64,000 bases of DNA, from contig JACKNI010000007.1 in assembly GCA_024234935.1 (NCBI GenBank), positions 25,329-89,328 of the forward strand, read 5' to 3'. Below, piece after piece: positions 50,231 to 59,289 of the stretch; the stretch's first letter is position 1, and the number at the start of each line of letters is the position of its first letter. Under the pieces are notes generated by a model, which was given only the letters and a program-made list of their open reading frames with translations, made no database searches and had not been told where the DNA came from. The stretch comes from Chromatiales bacterium. GTDB lineage: Bacteria; Pseudomonadota; Gammaproteobacteria; Steroidobacterales; GCA-2729495. The position numbers and the translations under genes are program-made.

Positions 50231-50833
50231 GTGTCCCAGCAGCCCATTAGCAGCGCACCACCGCAGGACGAGCAACACGTCATCGAACAGATGACCGAGC
50301 GTTTCCGCGACATCATCACGCTGCTCGGCGAGGACGTGCAGCGCGAAGGTCTGGTCAAGACGCCAGAGCGGGCGGCGAAAGCCTTTCACTTCCTGACCCG
50401 CGGCTATCGCCAGGACATCAGCACACTGATCAACGATGCCGTGTTCACCAGCGATACCGATGAACTGGTGATCATCCGCAACATCGAGATGTACTCGATG
50501 TGTGAACACCATATGCTGCCATTCATCGGCAAGTGTCACGTGGCCTATCTGCCGAACGGCAAGGTGCTCGGCCTGTCGAAGATCGCGCGCATCGTGGACT
50601 ACTACGCGCGTCGTCTGCAGATCCAGGAGGTGCTGACCAAGCAGGTCGCCGAATGCGTGCAGTCGGCGATCAACGGCAAGGGTGTCGGTGTGGTCATCGA
50701 GGCCCAGCACATGTGCATGATGATGCGCGGTGTCGAGAAGCAGAACTCGATCATGACGACCTCGTGCATGCTTGGCCATTTCCGTTCGCATCCGCAGACC
50801 CGCAACGAGTTCCTGCGGCTGCTGGGTACCTGA
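50231..50833 (+). CDS. folE: GTP cyclohydrolase I
   Basis: 200 aa; converts GTP to 7,8-dihydroneopterin triphosphate, the substrate of QueD and of folate synthesis. Zinc site CEHHMLPF (Cys91, His94) and QHMCMMMRG (second Cys), plus RRLQIQEVLTKQ, are intact, so it looks active. GTG start with AAGGAG upstream. It is the last gene of the run that queD opens, placing both ends of a pterin route in one transcription unit around the NRPS genes. It could still be the cell's housekeeping folate enzyme. Confidence 0.93.
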   Translation: MSQQPISSAPPQDEQHVIEQMTERFRDIITLLGEDVQREGLVKTPERAAKAFHFLTRGYRQDISTLINDAVFTSDTDELVIIRNIEMYSMCEHHMLPFIGKCHVAYLPNGKVLGLSKIARIVDYYARRLQIQEVLTKQVAECVQSAINGKGVGVVIEAQHMCMMMRGVEKQNSIMTTSCMLGHFRSHPQTRNEFLRLLGT

Positions 50834-50875
50834 CAAGCCGGACTTCCTTCCAGTGGGCCGGCAGGAGATGAGGCA

Positions 50876-51859
50876 ATGAAGAAAAACCTGGTCCGGGTGG
50901 TTCTGGCAGTCATCGTCGCGATCCTGATTGCCTGGGTCTGGTTTTCCACCCGACTGCCCCGACAGCGGCCTGCCGCTGACATACAGGTCGAACTGACCGC
51001 GGAGAACATCGAGCGGGGACGTTATCTCGCCGTGAATGTCCTGCAGTGCGTGGACTGCCATTCAGAGCGTGACTGGAACTTCTATGGTGGCCCGCCGGTT
51101 GAGCCCATCGGTGCGGGACGCGCGTGCATGACCCGGGAAACCATCGCGGCGGGCGTCAACGCGGGCCAGGAAAGATTTCCGGGGCGGCTTTGCATCCGCA
51201 ATATCACGCCGGATGAGGAGACGGGTCTCGGCAGCTGGACGGATGGCGAAATCATCCGCGCTGTGCGTGAAGGTGTGAACAAGGACGGCAAGGGCCTGTT
51301 CCCGATCATGCCGTACTTCATCTACAGGAACCTTGCGGATGACGACATCCAGGCGGTGGTGGCCTACCTGCGTTCGATGACGCCGGTGAAGTCTGTCCGC
51401 CCCGAGCGCCAGATCGATTTTCCGATGAACATGCTGGTCCAGCTCTGGCCGGAGCCCTTCGACAGTCCCGCGCACGCGCCGGACCGCTCTGATTCGGTGG
51501 CCTACGGCAGGTATCTGGCCACCGTGGCGCGCTGCGAGTTTTGCCATACGCCCAAGGATCCGCAGTCCATGAAAGGCTTTGAAGGGCGCGAATTCGCAGG
51601 TGGCATGCCGTTTTTCCTGAACGGCCGCACCATGTACACGATGAATCTCACGCCGCATGAAAGCGGGCTCGGCAGCTGGACCAAAGAGCAGTTCGTCCAG
51701 TTGTTCAAGTCGCGGGTGGCGCGCGTCGAGACTGACCCGACTGCCAACACCCTCATGAACTGGAATGCCTTCGGCGCGATGAGCGATGCAGACCTGGGTG
51801 CGCTCTATGACTTCTTCATGACCCTGCCGCCGGTGCCGTATCAGCAGGAGCCAACCTGA
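50876..51859 (+). CDS. Membrane-anchored diheme cytochrome c
   Basis: 327 aa. An N-terminal anchor helix (VVLAVIVAILIAWVWF) precedes two c-type heme domains with CVDCH (58-62) and CEFCH (about 220-224) in duplicated folds. Each is followed by NITPDEETGLGSWTDGE or NLTPHESGLGSWTKEQ, typical of the cytochrome subunits that accept electrons from periplasmic alcohol/aldehyde dehydrogenases. GGAGATGAGG precedes the ATG; it lies 42 bases after folE and may be read from the same transcript. The electron donor is unknown; the PQQ enzymes of this window are candidates. Confidence 0.85.
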   Translation: MKKNLVRVVLAVIVAILIAWVWFSTRLPRQRPAADIQVELTAENIERGRYLAVNVLQCVDCHSERDWNFYGGPPVEPIGAGRACMTRETIAAGVNAGQERFPGRLCIRNITPDEETGLGSWTDGEIIRAVREGVNKDGKGLFPIMPYFIYRNLADDDIQAVVAYLRSMTPVKSVRPERQIDFPMNMLVQLWPEPFDSPAHAPDRSDSVAYGRYLATVARCEFCHTPKDPQSMKGFEGREFAGGMPFFLNGRTMYTMNLTPHESGLGSWTKEQFVQLFKSRVARVETDPTANTLMNWNAFGAMSDADLGALYDFFMTLPPVPYQQEPT

Positions 51860-51881
51860 TTGGCGACTGGCGCTCCACGTC

Positions 51882-52784
51882 ATGAATGACCAGCGGCTGC
51901 GCGGCATCGCTTCGATGCTGCTCGCCGTGGCCTTCTTTGCCGGCATGGATGCGGTACTCAAGCTGTTTGCGGCGAGTTATCCGCCGCTGGAGGTGGCTGC
52001 ACTGCGCGGCGCCGCTTCGCTGCCGTACCTGTTGCTGCTGTTTGCATATACCGGCAGCTGGCGCGAGCTGCGTCCGGTGCGCTGGGGCCTGCATCTCGGT
52101 CGTGGCGTGCTCGCGCTCGTCATGCTCAGCGGCTTCATCTATGCCGTGGGCCAGTTGTCGCTGGCCGATGCCTACGCGATATTCTTCGTCGCGCCGCTGT
52201 TCGTCACCGCGCTTTCGGTGCCGATGCTCGGCGAGCATGTCGGCTGGCGGCGCTGGCTGGCGATCCTTGCCGGCCTGATCGGCGTGCTGTGGATGCTGCA
52301 GCCGGGCGCAAGTCGCCTCAGTCTGCTCGGTGCCATCGGCGCACTGGTTGCCGCAGCGGCCTACGCGGGCAGTGCGATCACGGCGCGCATGCTCACGCGT
52401 ACCGACTCGACGGCCTCGATGGTGTTCTGGTTCCTGGTGCTGCTCACCGTGTTCGCCGGCCTGCTGGCCCTGCCGGACTGGGTGCCGCTTGAGCATCGGC
52501 ACTGGCTGTGGCTGGCGCTGCTCGGCCTGCTCGGCGCCTTCGGCCAGCACTTCATCACCGAGGCGTTCCGCTGTGCACCCGCTTCGGTGGTCGCGCCCTT
52601 TGAATACACCGCGATGCTGTGGGCCGTGGCACTCGACTGGGTATTCTGGGCGGCGCTGCCTTCAGCGCGAGTCTGGAGCGGCGGGGCCCTGGTGATTGCC
52701 AGCGGCCTGTACCTGATCTGGCGCGAGCGCGCGCTGCATATCGAGCTCGCGGCGGTCATCGAGGCGCCGGGCAGCCCGCGCTGA
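51882..52784 (+). CDS. EamA/DMT-family transporter
   Basis: 300-aa inner-membrane protein with about ten helices in two EamA repeats (GIASMLLAVAFFAGMDAVLK; AAAYAGSAITARMLTR). The DMT superfamily exports small metabolites. It starts 22 bases after the cytochrome gene on the same strand. Being downstream of the NRPS operon, it could export the product, but DMT carriers are common and this is only suggestive. No strong Shine-Dalgarno. Confidence 0.85.
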   Translation: MNDQRLRGIASMLLAVAFFAGMDAVLKLFAASYPPLEVAALRGAASLPYLLLLFAYTGSWRELRPVRWGLHLGRGVLALVMLSGFIYAVGQLSLADAYAIFFVAPLFVTALSVPMLGEHVGWRRWLAILAGLIGVLWMLQPGASRLSLLGAIGALVAAAAYAGSAITARMLTRTDSTASMVFWFLVLLTVFAGLLALPDWVPLEHRHWLWLALLGLLGAFGQHFITEAFRCAPASVVAPFEYTAMLWAVALDWVFWAALPSARVWSGGALVIASGLYLIWRERALHIELAAVIEAPGSPR

Positions 52785-52789
52785 TTCCT

Positions 52790-53941
52790 TCAGTCGCCCA
52801 TGCCGCGGATGACCAGGTTCGGCAACAGCGCATCGTCCCAGTCCTGGCGCAGAGGACCGGTCGTGACAATCACCAGTTGCTTCGAGGGCACAATGTATAC
52901 GCGCTGCCCGCCGAAGCCGTCGAAATAGATGACATCGGGTGCGGCGAAGGGCTCGGAGTGGAAGGCTGCCGCCGACGACTTGCGGTTGTAGCGCCGGTTC
53001 TTCTGGTACGTGGTGCCGAGCCAGGTGAGATAGCCGTAGTTCGGGTTCTGTGCGCTGGGCGTGATGATGTCCTTCATCCACTGCTCGGGCACGACCTGCA
53101 TTTCGCCGACCCTGCCGTGATTGAGGTGCAGCAGCCCGACACGCAGCCAGGCGCGTGCCGTGGTGTCCAGGCAGCAGAAGGTGCGCGGCGTGCGGGTTGT
53201 TTCCGTGTCGAGCAACACGGTCGCATCGTCATCGCTGACATGTCGCCACAGGTTTTCCGACAGGTACTCCGCATAGCTCATCCCGGAGACCCGCTGCAGC
53301 AGGATGCCGAGCACTTCGGGATTGATGTTCGTGTAGTCGAACTGCGTGCCGGGCGGCGCGAGCACACCCTGCTCGAAAGTGATCTGTTCCAGCCCGTCAC
53401 CGATGGTCATGTCGATCACCGCCGGGAATGCGGGGAAGTCGATGCCGCTCGCCTGCTGCAACATCTGCCGGATGGTGATGTGGCGCCGCTCGTCGCCGGC
53501 CCATTCCTCGATGTAGTTAGCCGCCGGATCATCGACCGACTTGATCAGGTCCTGCTGGATCGCGATGCCGGCCAGCATCGCCAGCACCGATTTGTGCATC
53601 GACTGTGTGGAGACGACTGACTGCGCGTTGTGGTCCCCGTAGTACTGCTCCAGCTGCAGCGCGCCGCCTTGCCAGATCAGCAGCGAGTACGCATCGGTCG
53701 CTGCCGCCGCCTTGCTTGCCGCATCGAGAACGGCTGCTGGAATCGTCCGCTCGCTTTCACTGGCGACCACCAGCGCCGGCACCGGCCCGCCGCGCACCGG
53801 ATCGGTCGGACCCTGGCTGCCGCCGAAGGGCAGACCCACCAGCCGTGTGGTCATCACCGGTTTGGCGATGAACGATGCCAGCAGTGCAAGCGCGACGATC
53901 GCGAGCAGGCCGAGGGCTAGGCGTTTGAGCAGACGTTTCAT
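52790..53941 (-). CDS. Serine hydrolase (beta-lactamase/class C-like fold)
   Basis: 383 aa with an N-terminal membrane anchor (LLKRLALGLLAIVALALLASF). SxxK is at Ser114-Lys117 (STQSMHKSV), the YxN motif is Tyr203-Thr-Asn205, and a Gly-rich FDGFGGQRV replaces KTG near the C-terminus. These are the features of penicillin-binding-protein-like esterases/amidases (for example 6-aminohexanoate-dimer hydrolase relatives). Periplasmic; substrate unknown. It converges on the transporter gene. Confidence 0.8.
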   Translation of the reverse strand: MKRLLKRLALGLLAIVALALLASFIAKPVMTTRLVGLPFGGSQGPTDPVRGGPVPALVVASESERTIPAAVLDAASKAAAATDAYSLLIWQGGALQLEQYYGDHNAQSVVSTQSMHKSVLAMLAGIAIQQDLIKSVDDPAANYIEEWAGDERRHITIRQMLQQASGIDFPAFPAVIDMTIGDGLEQITFEQGVLAPPGTQFDYTNINPEVLGILLQRVSGMSYAEYLSENLWRHVSDDDATVLLDTETTRTPRTFCCLDTTARAWLRVGLLHLNHGRVGEMQVVPEQWMKDIITPSAQNPNYGYLTWLGTTYQKNRRYNRKSSAAAFHSEPFAAPDVIYFDGFGGQRVYIVPSKQLVIVTTGPLRQDWDDALLPNLVIRGMGD

Positions 53942-54026
53942 GTGCAGATCCCGGGAGCATGAAGGATCTGCTTATTCTACGTTCCGTTTCGCGGCACATG
54001 ACGCCGGTCAACTGCAGCAGCGACCA

Positions 54027-55415
54027 TCAGACGCGCACGCGGTTCCAGGCATCCAGCGCAGCGATCTTGTAAGCCTCGGCGAAGGTCGGGTAGTTGAATA
54101 CGGCGCCGACGAAGTATTCGAGCGTGCCGTTGTGGGCGATGACGGCCTGGCCGATGTGGATGAGTTCGGTGGCGCCCTCGCCGACGATGTGGGCGCCGAG
54201 CAGGCGGTGGTCCTTGAGGCCGAACAGGAGTTTCAGCAGGCCGTCCTGCACGCCCTGGATCTGGCCGCGGGCGGTCTCGCGCAGGCGGGCGATGCCGGTT
54301 TCGTAGGCGATGCCTTCATTGCGCAGTTGCTGTTCGGTCTTGCCGACGATGCTGATCTCCGGCACGGCGTAGATACCCACCGGGAAGTAGTCGGTGGCGG
54401 TTTCGGAGGAACCGCCGAAGGCGTGACAGGCGGCAAGCCGCCCTTGCTCTGCAGAGGTGGATGCCAGCGCCGGGAAACCGATCACGTCGCCGACGGCATA
54501 GATGTGCGGCACTTCGGTCTGGTAGCTCGGTTGTACGGTCAGGCGGCCGCGCGAGTCGACCGGTACCCCGGTCTTGTCCAGGTCGAGGCCGGCTGTGGCC
54601 CCGGTTCGTCCGGCTGCCACCATCAGCAGGTCGCTGCGGATTTTCTTGCCGCTTTTCAGATGCGTGACTACGCTTCCATCGGCAGCCTTTTCAACGCGCT
54701 CGACTTCTTCGCCGAGGCGCAACTGGATGCCGCGCGACATGAGATCGTGACGGAATTCATCGACGATGTCGGCATCAACGAAGTCGAGGATGGTGTTGCG
54801 GTTGTCGACCAGCGTGATCTTCGCGTCCAGCGCGCTGAAGATGGTCGCGTACTCCACACCGATCACCCCGGCGCCGATGACGGTCATCGAGCGCGGTATC
54901 GCCTTGATCTGCAGCAGGCCGTCGCTGTCGATGATCGTTTCGTCATCGAAGGGGATGTTGTCCGGCCGGTGCGGGACAGTGCCGGTGGCGATGACGATTT
55001 TCTCGGCCCGGTAATCGGCACTCTGCCCGGTGATGCTGGTGACGTGCACGGTATGGGGATCGAGAAACTTCGCCATGCCGTGAATGATGCGCACGCCATT
55101 GCGCTGCAGCTGGTGCTCGATGATTTCTATTTCATGCGCGACGGTGATGCCGAGGCGCTGGAACAGATCATGGGCGGTGATGTCCGACTTCACCCGGTGA
55201 CTGCGCCCGTAGATGCCTTTCTCGCGCCAGCCGCACAGATACAGCACGGCCTCGCGCAGCGACTTGCTGGGAATCGTTCCGGTGTGGGCAGTGACGCCGC
55301 CGACGATCTCGCGGCGTTCGATGACGGCGGCCCGTTTGCCGAGCTTGGCCGCCTGAATCGCTGCGCGCTGGCCACCTGGCCCGCTGCCGATGACCAGTAG
55401 ATCGAAGGTTTCCAT
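54027..55415 (-). CDS. sthA: Soluble pyridine nucleotide transhydrogenase SthA
   Basis: 462-aa flavoprotein that moves hydride between NADPH and NAD. FAD loop VIGSGPGGQRAAIQAAKLG, NAD-binding VIGAGVIGVEYATIFSALD, and HTGTIPSKSLREA at the place where related reductases carry a redox Cys pair; its absence is diagnostic of SthA. Length matches (about 465). It follows hemL on the same strand with a gap of 92 bases, so it probably has its own promoter. Confidence 0.93.
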   Translation of the reverse strand: METFDLLVIGSGPGGQRAAIQAAKLGKRAAVIERREIVGGVTAHTGTIPSKSLREAVLYLCGWREKGIYGRSHRVKSDITAHDLFQRLGITVAHEIEIIEHQLQRNGVRIIHGMAKFLDPHTVHVTSITGQSADYRAEKIVIATGTVPHRPDNIPFDDETIIDSDGLLQIKAIPRSMTVIGAGVIGVEYATIFSALDAKITLVDNRNTILDFVDADIVDEFRHDLMSRGIQLRLGEEVERVEKAADGSVVTHLKSGKKIRSDLLMVAAGRTGATAGLDLDKTGVPVDSRGRLTVQPSYQTEVPHIYAVGDVIGFPALASTSAEQGRLAACHAFGGSSETATDYFPVGIYAVPEISIVGKTEQQLRNEGIAYETGIARLRETARGQIQGVQDGLLKLLFGLKDHRLLGAHIVGEGATELIHIGQAVIAHNGTLEYFVGAVFNYPTFAEAYKIAALDAWNRVRV

Positions 55416-55507
55416 GCGTCGCCTTTAAGGTTCTGTGTCCTCCGGTAGTCGGCCGGTGTGACAGAATCTTGAGCGCATGGGGGAGATGAGCGTGACGTGG
55501 GTCCCGG

Positions 55508-56776
55508 TCAGGGGGCGTCCAGGCTGGACCGCACCGCATCCGCCAGCGCCTGTATGTCATCTTCACTGTGTGCGGTGGAGAGAAAGCCCGTTTCGTAGGG
55601 GCTGGGTGGCAGGTAGATGCCGGCGGCGAGCAGTGCGTGAAACATTTTCGCGAAACGCGACTCGCTGGCGGCTGGAAACGCAGCCGGGCTGCGAATCACG
55701 GTACCGGATCCGGCGTCATCGGGAACCAGCCAGAACAGGGAGCCGAAGCGCTGCAGGCGCAATCCAGGCATGCCGCCGAGCTTTTCTTCAAGCAGGCGTC
55801 CGTTGTCCTCCAGCGCGAGATAGGCGGTGCCGTCGGTGAGGCGTTCCAGCGTGGCGAGCCCGGCAGCCATCGCCACCGGATTCGCGGCCAGCGTGCCAGC
55901 CTGATAGACGGGCCCGACCGGTGCGACGAGCTGCATGATTTCGCGGCGGCCGGCATAGGCACCGACCGGAAAGCCGCCGCCGATGATCTTGCCGTAGGTC
56001 ACGAGGTCGGGCCGGATGCCGGTGATCTCCGCCATGCCACCAAAGGCGGTTCGAAAGCCGCTGATCACCTCGTCGAAGATCAGCAGCGTGCCGTGCTGCT
56101 GACATTGCCAGGCGAGCGCATCCAGAAATTCCTGGCGTTGTGGCAGCAGGCCATGATTGGCCGGCAACGGCTCGATGATTGCGGCGGCAAGTTCCGGGCC
56201 GCGCGCTGCGAACAGGCCTTCCAGTCCCGGGATGTCGTCGAGTTGTGCGACTGCGGTATCGGCAGCCACACCGGGCGGTACGCCAGCGCTGTCGGCGATG
56301 CCGGCGAGACCGGAGCCGGCGCGAATCAGCATCGCATCGGCATGGCCGTGGTAGCAGCCGTCGAATTTCAGGATCAGTGAGCGCCCGGTGGCTGCACGCG
56401 CAAGGCGCAGGGCCGACATCACGGCCTCGGTGCCTGAATTGACGAAGCGCAGGTTCTCCACCCAGGGCAAGCGGTTGCAGATGAGTTCGGAAAGGGCCAG
56501 CGAATAGGGTTCTGCCGTGCCGAAGCTCCAGCCGCCGGCTGCCGCGGCAGTCACCGCATCGAGGACGGCCGGATGCGTGTGGCCGAGAATCATCGGCCCG
56601 AAGGCCATGCAGAAATCCGTATATCGCTGTCCGTCTACATCCTCGATCCAGCTGCCCTGCGCACTGCGGATGAACAGCGGCGTGCCGCCGACACGGCGGA
56701 ATGCGCGCACCGGCGAATGCACGCCGCCGGGAGTCACGGCGTTTGCGCGCTCAAACATGTCGGCCGAGCGGCTCAT
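55508..56776 (-). CDS. hemL: Glutamate-1-semialdehyde 2,1-aminomutase
   Basis: 422-aa PLP aminomutase making 5-aminolevulinate in the C5 pathway. PLP lysine in TYGKIIGGGFPVGAYAG; FDEVISGFR holds the cofactor Asp; GTEAVMSALRLARAATGR and CYHGHADAM are further family segments. Intact and full length. Its ATG overlaps the hemB stop (ATGA), so it belongs to the hem run. Confidence 0.94.
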   Translation of the reverse strand: MSRSADMFERANAVTPGGVHSPVRAFRRVGGTPLFIRSAQGSWIEDVDGQRYTDFCMAFGPMILGHTHPAVLDAVTAAAAGGWSFGTAEPYSLALSELICNRLPWVENLRFVNSGTEAVMSALRLARAATGRSLILKFDGCYHGHADAMLIRAGSGLAGIADSAGVPPGVAADTAVAQLDDIPGLEGLFAARGPELAAAIIEPLPANHGLLPQRQEFLDALAWQCQQHGTLLIFDEVISGFRTAFGGMAEITGIRPDLVTYGKIIGGGFPVGAYAGRREIMQLVAPVGPVYQAGTLAANPVAMAAGLATLERLTDGTAYLALEDNGRLLEEKLGGMPGLRLQRFGSLFWLVPDDAGSGTVIRSPAAFPAASESRFAKMFHALLAAGIYLPPSPYETGFLSTAHSEDDIQALADAVRSSLDAP

Positions 56777-57741
56777 GCGCTGAGGTACCGGCGCGCACGC
56801 CGTGCGGCGTAGCTGATGATCATGTTGGCGCCGGCGCGCGAGAAGGCCGTCCAGCTTTCCAGTTGTGCACGTACCGGATCAGTGAGTCCGCGTTCGGCGA
56901 GCAGATCGATGCCGGCCTGTTCACCGCTGGTCTGGTACACGGCCCACGGTTTGTGAATGCGTGCCGACAGCAGTGCCAGAATGTCCAGATAGGGCAGGCC
57001 CGGTTTCACCATCAGGATGTCGGCGCCCTCGGCCGCATCGCGTTCGGCACACAGCAGGGCATCGGCAGGCCGGCCCGGATCGATCTGGTAGCTCGCACGG
57101 TCGCGCAGCGGGAGATCGCTGCCCGGCGCTGAATCCGCCGCCAGCCGGAACGGGCCATAGAAAGCCGAGTTGAACTTGGCGGCATAGCTCATGATCGACT
57201 GCCGTTCGAGGCCGGCCTGGTCGAGCGCGGCGCGGATCGCGGCGACCCGGCCGTCCTGCATGTCGCTCGGCGCCACGCAGTCTGCGCCGGCCTGCGCAAA
57301 CTGCAGCGCGGCGTCGGCCAGCGCGGCAACCGAGGCATCGTTCAATACGTGATCACGGTTGTCGTTGAGGACGCCGCAGTGCCCGTGCGTGGTGTGCGAG
57401 CACAGGCAGACATCGACGGCGAGCCAGATGTCGCTGCCGAAACGGCGCCGGACCGCGGCGATGACATCGGTGGTGGCAGCGTGGGAAAAATCGTGATCCT
57501 GTTTGTGGGCCGGCACACCGAACAGCAGGAACTTGGCTATGCCCTGACCAAGGTCCGCCTCGATCTGTCGCAGCAGCGTCTCGGCCGTGTCGCGATAGAC
57601 GTCGGTGAGGCCGGGCACGGCTTCGCGTTCCCGCAACGCGTCGACCACAAACAGTGGCTGCATGAACTGTTCGACGTGCAGCCGCACCTCGCGCGTCAGC
57701 TCGCGGATGTGGCGGTTGTCGCGGTTGTGCCGCAGGCTCAT
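56773..57741 (-). CDS. hemB: Delta-aminolevulinate dehydratase (porphobilinogen synthase)
   Basis: 322 aa; condenses two 5-aminolevulinates. Schiff-base lysines are in MVKPGLPYLD and SYAAKFNSAFYGPFR. The active-site metal loop DVCLCSHTTHGHCG has the cysteines of the zinc-dependent class. I chose the ATG (MSLRHN) that overlaps the hemC stop as ATGA; the frame is open six codons further upstream. Unlike the neighbouring HemA and HemC, it looks fully conventional. Confidence 0.93.
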   Translation of the reverse strand: MSLRHNRDNRHIRELTREVRLHVEQFMQPLFVVDALREREAVPGLTDVYRDTAETLLRQIEADLGQGIAKFLLFGVPAHKQDHDFSHAATTDVIAAVRRRFGSDIWLAVDVCLCSHTTHGHCGVLNDNRDHVLNDASVAALADAALQFAQAGADCVAPSDMQDGRVAAIRAALDQAGLERQSIMSYAAKFNSAFYGPFRLAADSAPGSDLPLRDRASYQIDPGRPADALLCAERDAAEGADILMVKPGLPYLDILALLSARIHKPWAVYQTSGEQAGIDLLAERGLTDPVRAQLESWTAFSRAGANMIISYAARRARRYLSA

Positions 57742-59279
57742 TGCAGCCATCGCTGCCACTCGTGTCCGTTTGGAAAAGGCTGCGCATCAATGCCGGCAGC
57801 ATGCAGGGCCTTGCGCGTCTTGCCGGCGCCGCAGGCGTGTTGCGCGTTCGTTGGCAGTACGGCGCGCAGCGCATGGAACTGCTTCGCATTGCTCCAGTAG
57901 CAATGCGTGGCGCGGGCAGCCTCCGACTTGACGGCGCGCAGCGCGGCGCTGTCGGCTGGCGGCAGGATGTCATAAGTGGCGAGCACGCGGCCGATACCCG
58001 AATTGCGCCAGCCCGGCACGGCGTCGGCCGAGGTTACTGCCGTCCAGTCCTGCAATGGCGGCAGTCCGAGTACCGGGCAGCCCAGGGTGCCGCGGAGATC
58101 GTCAAAGCCCAGGTGGTCACCGCAGCCTTCGATCCAGTAACCGCGTGCTGCCAACTGACGCCAGCTCTCGATACCGCTGGTCCAGAGACGTACATCGCTG
58201 CCCAACTGCTGGTCCTGCAGCGCATGCCAGTAGGCGACAAACAATGCCGAGTCTGCATGCAGCGCAGCCAGCTCCGGCACGGCAGCGGCTGTCGGCTCCC
58301 GCCTGCAGAGGCGCTGCCAGGCAATACCGTTGAAGGCACTTGCCTCGCTATCCGGGGGACGCGGCTGGTTCCAGACGATTCTTTCGATGGTCTCACCGTC
58401 AGCGACGCCGTGCACATAGCAGACCGGGCCGAGACTCGCGTGCATGATGGCGGTGGCCCCGAGTGCGGCGCGCTGCGTGGCCGGCCATTGCGCCAGTGCC
58501 GACAGCTCGAGCGCGGCGAGTTCCGCCGTATCCGAATCGTGCAGTACGCGCAGCAGCTCCAGCATTTCCTCATCTTCAGTACGGCACTCGATGGCCAGGA
58601 TGCCCTGACCGGCCGCGCCGGGGCAGCGGGCCAGCGGCAACACGGTCCAGCGTGCATCGCGCAACAGCCCGGCTACGCGGGTGTGTGCGGCGGTGTCATT
58701 CCAGAGACGGATCAGGCCCGCGAGCGCCAGGACCACGCCGTCGAGCGCTTCGCTTGAGGTGTCCTCGGTCTGCAAGCGTGCAAGACGCGCATCGACTGCG
58801 CCGCGCAGTTCTGCAAACTGCAATTCCGGTGCCTTGCCGGTGGCCGGCAGTGCGGTGGGCAGAAAGGCATCGATGTTGCCCTGACGACGGCGGGAGGATG
58901 CACCGATGCGCAGCGGCTTGCCTGCCGCAAGACGGGCCATGACATCGCCACGCCAGACGATCACGTCGCGTGGATTCTCGCGTACCGGCAAGGCGGCGCG
59001 CGCGATGCCGGCGTGCCGGAGCACAGGCAGATCCTTCAGCGAGTGCACGCAGAAATCCACCTCGCCATCGAGCAGTGCCGTATCGAGTTCGGCGGAAAAG
59101 AAATCGGGATCATCGACCTTGCCGAGTGCCACTGACTGATTGCGGTCGCCGCGAGTCGTGACCGGATGCAGCTGAACTTCAAGCCCGGGATGCAGGCTCA
59201 TGAGCTGTGCAGCGATCTGCCGGCTCTGGGCCATCGCCAGCAGCGAAGCGCGCGTGCCGAGTTCAAGTGAGCGCTGCAT
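57738..59279 (-). CDS. hemC: Divergent hydroxymethylbilane synthase with HemD-like C-terminal extension
   Basis: 513 aa against about 310 for HemC. The first 310 residues follow the family: VHSLKDLPV (catalytic Asp), GASSRRRQGN, AELRGAVDARLARL, CPGAAGQGILAIECR. In the third domain, where the dipyrromethane-cofactor Cys belongs (GGCxxP), the sequence is QWPATQRAALGATA. No Cys occurs between residues 233 and 286, and ungapped alignment puts Gln269 there. The C-terminal 200 residues end HACGAGKTRKALHAAGIDAQ, resembling the uroporphyrinogen-III synthase motif, so this may be a HemC-HemD fusion. It starts ten bases after hemA and overlaps hemB. Activity as a normal synthase is doubtful. Confidence 0.75.
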   Translation of the reverse strand: MQRSLELGTRASLLAMAQSRQIAAQLMSLHPGLEVQLHPVTTRGDRNQSVALGKVDDPDFFSAELDTALLDGEVDFCVHSLKDLPVLRHAGIARAALPVRENPRDVIVWRGDVMARLAAGKPLRIGASSRRRQGNIDAFLPTALPATGKAPELQFAELRGAVDARLARLQTEDTSSEALDGVVLALAGLIRLWNDTAAHTRVAGLLRDARWTVLPLARCPGAAGQGILAIECRTEDEEMLELLRVLHDSDTAELAALELSALAQWPATQRAALGATAIMHASLGPVCYVHGVADGETIERIVWNQPRPPDSEASAFNGIAWQRLCRREPTAAAVPELAALHADSALFVAYWHALQDQQLGSDVRLWTSGIESWRQLAARGYWIEGCGDHLGFDDLRGTLGCPVLGLPPLQDWTAVTSADAVPGWRNSGIGRVLATYDILPPADSAALRAVKSEAARATHCYWSNAKQFHALRAVLPTNAQHACGAGKTRKALHAAGIDAQPFPNGHEWQRWLQ

Positions 59280-59289
59280 CGCGCCTGCC

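Noticed and set aside
52790..53941. The serine hydrolase as the missing NRPS thioesterase
   Set aside because: It has SxxK/YxN beta-lactamase-type motifs, a membrane anchor placing it in the periplasm, and lies on the opposite strand.
57738..59279. HemC-HemD length as a sequencing frame artefact
   Set aside because: One continuous frame with coding-like composition, an ATGA overlap with hemB at its end and a conserved-looking C-terminal motif argue for a real fusion.
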